The position numbers were made by a program, and so were the translations under genes. Source: DATKEH01 sp035546355 (lineage in GTDB: Bacteria; Acidobacteriota; Thermoanaerobaculia; Multivoradales; JAIOJS01). Taken from it: a stretch of DNA of 15,448 nucleotides. Where the stretch lies: NCBI GenBank assembly GCA_035546355.1, contig DATKEH010000356.1, positions 1 to 15,448 on the forward strand. The letters are read 5' to 3'. Below, piece by piece: positions 13,773 to 15,448 of the stretch (position 1 is its first letter; each line of letters opens with the position of its first letter). A model generated the notes under the pieces. The model searched no databases, was not told the origin of the DNA, and saw only the letters and a list, made by a program, of their open reading frames with translations.

Positions 13773-14621
13773 CTACGCCACCAGGTGCCGCAGCCCGCGC
13801 GCCAGGGTCGGCTTGAGCTCCTCGCGCGGCACCACCAGGTCGAGGAAGCCGTGCTCGAGCAGGAACTCGCTGCGCTGGAACCCCTCCGGCAGCTCCTGGC
13901 GAATGGTCTGCTGGATCACCCGCGGCCCGGCGAAGCCGATCAGCGCCCCCGGCTCGGCGATGTTGAGATCCCCCAGCATGGCGAAGGAGGCGGTCACCCC
14001 GCCGGTGGTGGGATCGGTGAGCACCGAGAGGAAGGGGAGGCGGGCGCTGCGCAGCCGCGCCAGCGCAGCCGAGATCTTGGCCATCTGCATCAGCGAGAGG
14101 ATGCCCTCCTGCATCCGCGCCCCTCCCGAGGCGGACACCACCACCAGCGGCTTGCGCTGCGCCAGCGCGGCCTCGGCGGCGCGGGTGATCTTCTCGCCCA
14201 CCACCGAGCCCATGGAGCCGCCCATGAAGCGGTACTCCATCGCCGCCAGCACCAGCGGGATCCCCTCGAGATGCCCGTCCACCACCAGGACCGCGTCCGG
14301 CATACCGATCGCTTCCTGGTAGGTCTTGAGGCGGTCGCGATAGCGCTTGGTGTCGGTGAACTGCAGCGGGTCGGCGGGCCGTAGATTGGTGAACAGCTCG
14401 CGCGGCCGTTCCTCGTCGAGCAGCAGGCCGATCCGCGCCCAGGCGTCGATGCGGAAGTGATAGCCGCACTTCGGGCAGACGAAGAGGCTGCGCTCGAGCT
14501 CCCGCGTGTACACCGCCTCTTTGCACTGCTCGCACTTGGTCCACAGCCCCTCGGGGATGGGGCTGCTCGGCCTGCCGCGGCGGACGGCCTTCGGTTGCTT
14601 GGCCTTGCGGAACCAGGGCAT
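13773..14621 (-). CDS. accD: acetyl-CoA carboxylase carboxyltransferase subunit beta
   Basis: A 282-residue protein, the usual length for AccD. With AccA it transfers CO2 from carboxybiotin to acetyl-CoA, making malonyl-CoA for fatty-acid synthesis. The N-terminal zinc ribbon is intact: C30 and C33 (TKCEQC), C49 and C52 (VCPKCGYHF). The crotonase-fold core shows MEYRFMGGSMGSVVGEKI (128-145), SASGGARMQEG (163-173), TTGGVTASFAMLGD (205-218) and GFAGPRVIQQT (229-239). The start ATG 14621 gives MPWFRKAK, typical of AccD. No Shine-Dalgarno is obvious in the GC-rich 107-base gap upstream. The gene is transcribed towards folC. Its stop (TAG) is in the same frame as folC, with no other stop in the 90 bases between them. 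Confidence 0.96.
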   Translation of the reverse strand: MPWFRKAKQPKAVRRGRPSSPIPEGLWTKCEQCKEAVYTRELERSLFVCPKCGYHFRIDAWARIGLLLDEERPRELFTNLRPADPLQFTDTKRYRDRLKTYQEAIGMPDAVLVVDGHLEGIPLVLAAMEYRFMGGSMGSVVGEKITRAAEAALAQRKPLVVVSASGGARMQEGILSLMQMAKISAALARLRSARLPFLSVLTDPTTGGVTASFAMLGDLNIAEPGALIGFAGPRVIQQTIRQELPEGFQRSEFLLEHGFLDLVVPREELKPTLARGLRHLVA

Positions 14622-14728
14622 GGGGGCGATGGCAGCGGCCTGCCGATCGGCGACGGCCGTCGGCCCTCCGGCTCAGCGGCGCCGGCGACCGCCGTCCGGC
14701 CAGTCGCCAGCGGCCCGAGCGTAGGCCC
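14622..14728. other. structured gap between the coiled-coil gene and accD
   Basis: A 107-base gap with no gene. It contains a 12-base perfect palindrome CGACGGCCGTCG (14651-14662) and an inverted repeat GGCGAC/GTCGCC (14684-14689 with 14703-14708). Inside that repeat is a smaller GCC/GGC pairing. These could be a terminator for the small coiled-coil gene or an accD leader structure. No U-tract or recognisable promoter is visible, and in DNA this GC-rich such repeats arise often by chance. Confidence 0.2.
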
Positions 14729-14965
14729 TCAGACGTCGGCTTCGGCTTCCTCTTCCTCGGCGAGGTCGTTGGGGATGTCGAGGCGCAGACAGGCGGCGTC
14801 GTACATCTGGCGGGCGGCCTTCTTGGCGTTCTGCAGCTGGGCCAGCCGCTCCTTGACCTTGGCGAGCTCCTCCTCGATCTGCCGGTCGAGATCGGAGATC
14901 TCCTGCTTGGTCACCTGCATTGTGTTCTCGTAGAACTTCCGCTGCTGGTCGTTGAGGGTCGTCAT
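14729..14965 (-). CDS. small coiled-coil hypothetical protein
   Basis: A 78-residue protein that I do not recognise. The frame is open upstream to 15016, but ATG 14965 is preceded by an excellent Shine-Dalgarno at 14977-14970 with 4-base spacing, so I choose it. Residues about 12-58 form a long charged helix with heptad-like hydrophobic spacing (for example SDLDRQIEEELAKVKERLAQ), predicted to be a coiled coil. A short hydrophobic segment (MYDAACLRLDIP) follows, then a very acidic tail (LAEEEEAEADV). No cysteine motif, signal or membrane segment is visible, so it is probably cytoplasmic and oligomeric. It lies downstream of the TonB-domain gene and upstream of accD on the same strand. Its strong ribosome binding site and AT-richer leader suggest abundant expression. 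Confidence 0.75.
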   Translation of the reverse strand: MTTLNDQQRKFYENTMQVTKQEISDLDRQIEEELAKVKERLAQLQNAKKAARQMYDAACLRLDIPNDLAEEEEAEADV

Positions 14966-14969
14966 CGGT

Positions 14970-14977
14970 CCTCCTCC
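14970..14977 (-). promoter_or_regulatory. strong ribosome binding site of the small coiled-coil gene
   Basis: GGAGGAGG on the minus strand, four bases before ATG 14965, in an AT-richer stretch (AGTTTTACTT) that is rare in this window. It decides the start codon against the longer open frame. Confidence 0.75.
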
Positions 14978-14999
14978 AAGTAAAACTCGGGTCCGGATG

Positions 15000-15019
15000 C
15001 CGGTGGCTGCGCCCACCGG
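15000..15019 (-). terminator. stem-loop just after the TonB-domain gene
   Basis: CCGGTGG (15000-15006) pairs perfectly with CCACCGG (15013-15019) around a 6-base loop, starting six bases after the TonB-domain stop codon (15026-15028). On the minus strand the first T-run (TTTT) comes about a dozen bases later, so it is not a standard intrinsic terminator. It may be a weak terminator or mRNA processing/stability element between this gene and the coiled-coil gene. Confidence 0.35.
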
Positions 15020-15025
15020 GAATCG

Positions 15026-15448
15026 CTAGAGCTTGAACGGAATCGTGATGTTGGTCCAGGTCTTGACCCGCACGCCGTCCTTGGTCGCCGGACGGTAGGT
15101 GGCGGTGCGGGCGGCCGCCAGGGCCGCCTCGTTCAGGCCGGCACTCGACGGCACGCCCCTGACCAGGCGCGTCTCGACCACGCTGCCGTTCTCGTTCACC
15201 AGCACCCCCACCACCACGGTTCCCTGTGTGCGAAGCCTGCGTGCAATGGGAGGATACTCCGGTTTGTCGATCGAGACCAGCGTCGGGAGCACCAGCCCGG
15301 GCGCGTCAGCGGCGACCAGGTCCCCCTGGGAAACCTTCGGCGCCGGCTGCGGCTCGGCGTCCGGCGCGGGCTGGGCGGCCGACGGCGGGGTGGTGGCCGG
15401 CGCCGGCGCGGTGGCCGGCGGCTGCGGCCGGGAGGCGGCCGCTGGGGG
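15026..15448 (-). CDS. TonB C-terminal-domain protein (energy transducer type), 5' end beyond window
   Basis: The last 140 codons of a protein whose start lies past the right edge; the frame is open to base 15448, so the GTG at 15292 is not its start. The visible N-terminal part (about 50 residues) is a Pro/Ala-rich linker (PQPPATAPAPATTPPSAAQA), typical of the periplasm-spanning region of TonB proteins. The final 85 residues form a TonB C-terminal domain: IDKPEYPPIARRLRTQGTVV, VLVNENGSVVETRLVRGVP, LNEAALAAARTATYRPAT and a closing TWTNITIPFKL strand. Such proteins couple the ExbB/ExbD proton-driven complex to outer-membrane transporters, though many Acidobacteriota have numerous TonB-domain proteins of unknown partners. 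The N-terminal anchor is not visible, so a signalling or structural variant is possible. Confidence 0.88.
   Translation of the reverse strand, partial: PPAAASRPQPPATAPAPATTPPSAAQPAPDAEPQPAPKVSQGDLVAADAPGLVLPTLVSIDKPEYPPIARRLRTQGTVVVGVLVNENGSVVETRLVRGVPSSAGLNEAALAAARTATYRPATKDGVRVKTWTNITIPFKL

Noticed and set aside
14651..14662. 12-base palindrome CGACGGCCGTCG as an operator
   Set aside because: It is a single copy made only of G/C plus one A and T pair. Such palindromes occur often by chance in this composition, and no promoter lies next to it.
15026..15292. Complete 88-residue TonB-domain protein starting at 15292
   Set aside because: The first codon is an internal GTG and the frame continues open as a Pro/Ala linker to the window edge, so the gene is partial.

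Overview
The window is a strongly GC-rich, gene-dense bacterial chromosome segment. It has no gap over 300 bases without a gene, and I see no tRNA, rRNA, CRISPR array, insertion sequence or other mobile element. Several things point to a Gram-negative, outer-membrane-bearing organism: a TonB-type C-terminal domain, a putative lipoprotein, a protein resembling the C-terminal domain of myxobacterial MXAN_5187, and acyl-CoA carboxylase, folate and SHMT housekeeping genes. An Acidobacteriota lineage of the Thermoanaerobaculia/Holophagae sort is my best guess, with Myxococcota as the alternative. This placement is an inference from protein style; no marker gene settles it.

Layout, left to right. 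The left edge cuts through the start of a minus-strand gene that looks like selA (selenocysteine synthase). Divergent from it runs a plus-strand pair: a 203-residue MXAN_5187-like protein, then, after two strong hairpins, a secreted TPR protein. Facing them is a minus-strand operon from 5599 down to 1890: TldD-like metalloprotease, TldE/PmbA-like partner (4-base overlap), and a YchF-like GTPase/ATPase. A short divergent promoter region (5600-5721) separates it from a plus-strand block: a propionyl/acyl-CoA carboxylase carboxyltransferase (pccB-type), a putative lipoprotein, and, coupled by an ATGA overlap, a membrane-anchored protein that joins a helical-repeat region to an alkaline-phosphatase-superfamily domain. 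A promoter with a perfect TTGACA -35 overlaps the end of that gene and precedes a 61-residue very basic protein and glyA. glyA converges, with 8 bases between stop codons, on a minus-strand block that enters from the right edge: TonB-domain protein (5' end off the window), a small coiled-coil protein, accD and folC.

Functionally the window is mostly core metabolism: C1/folate (glyA, folC), fatty-acid initiation (accD), propionyl-CoA or related acyl-CoA carboxylation (pccB), and selenoprotein synthesis (selA edge). Less understood genes lie between them. The best candidate for something undescribed is the lipoprotein plus helical-repeat/phosphatase-fold pair at 7314-10759. All expected metal and nucleophile positions of the phosphatase fold are present, but the stretch after the nucleophile is unusual. 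The second candidate is the divergent TldD/TldE pair, whose peptide substrate is unknown. I found no clear defence island, RiPP cluster or other novel multi-gene system, and most other findings are modest.
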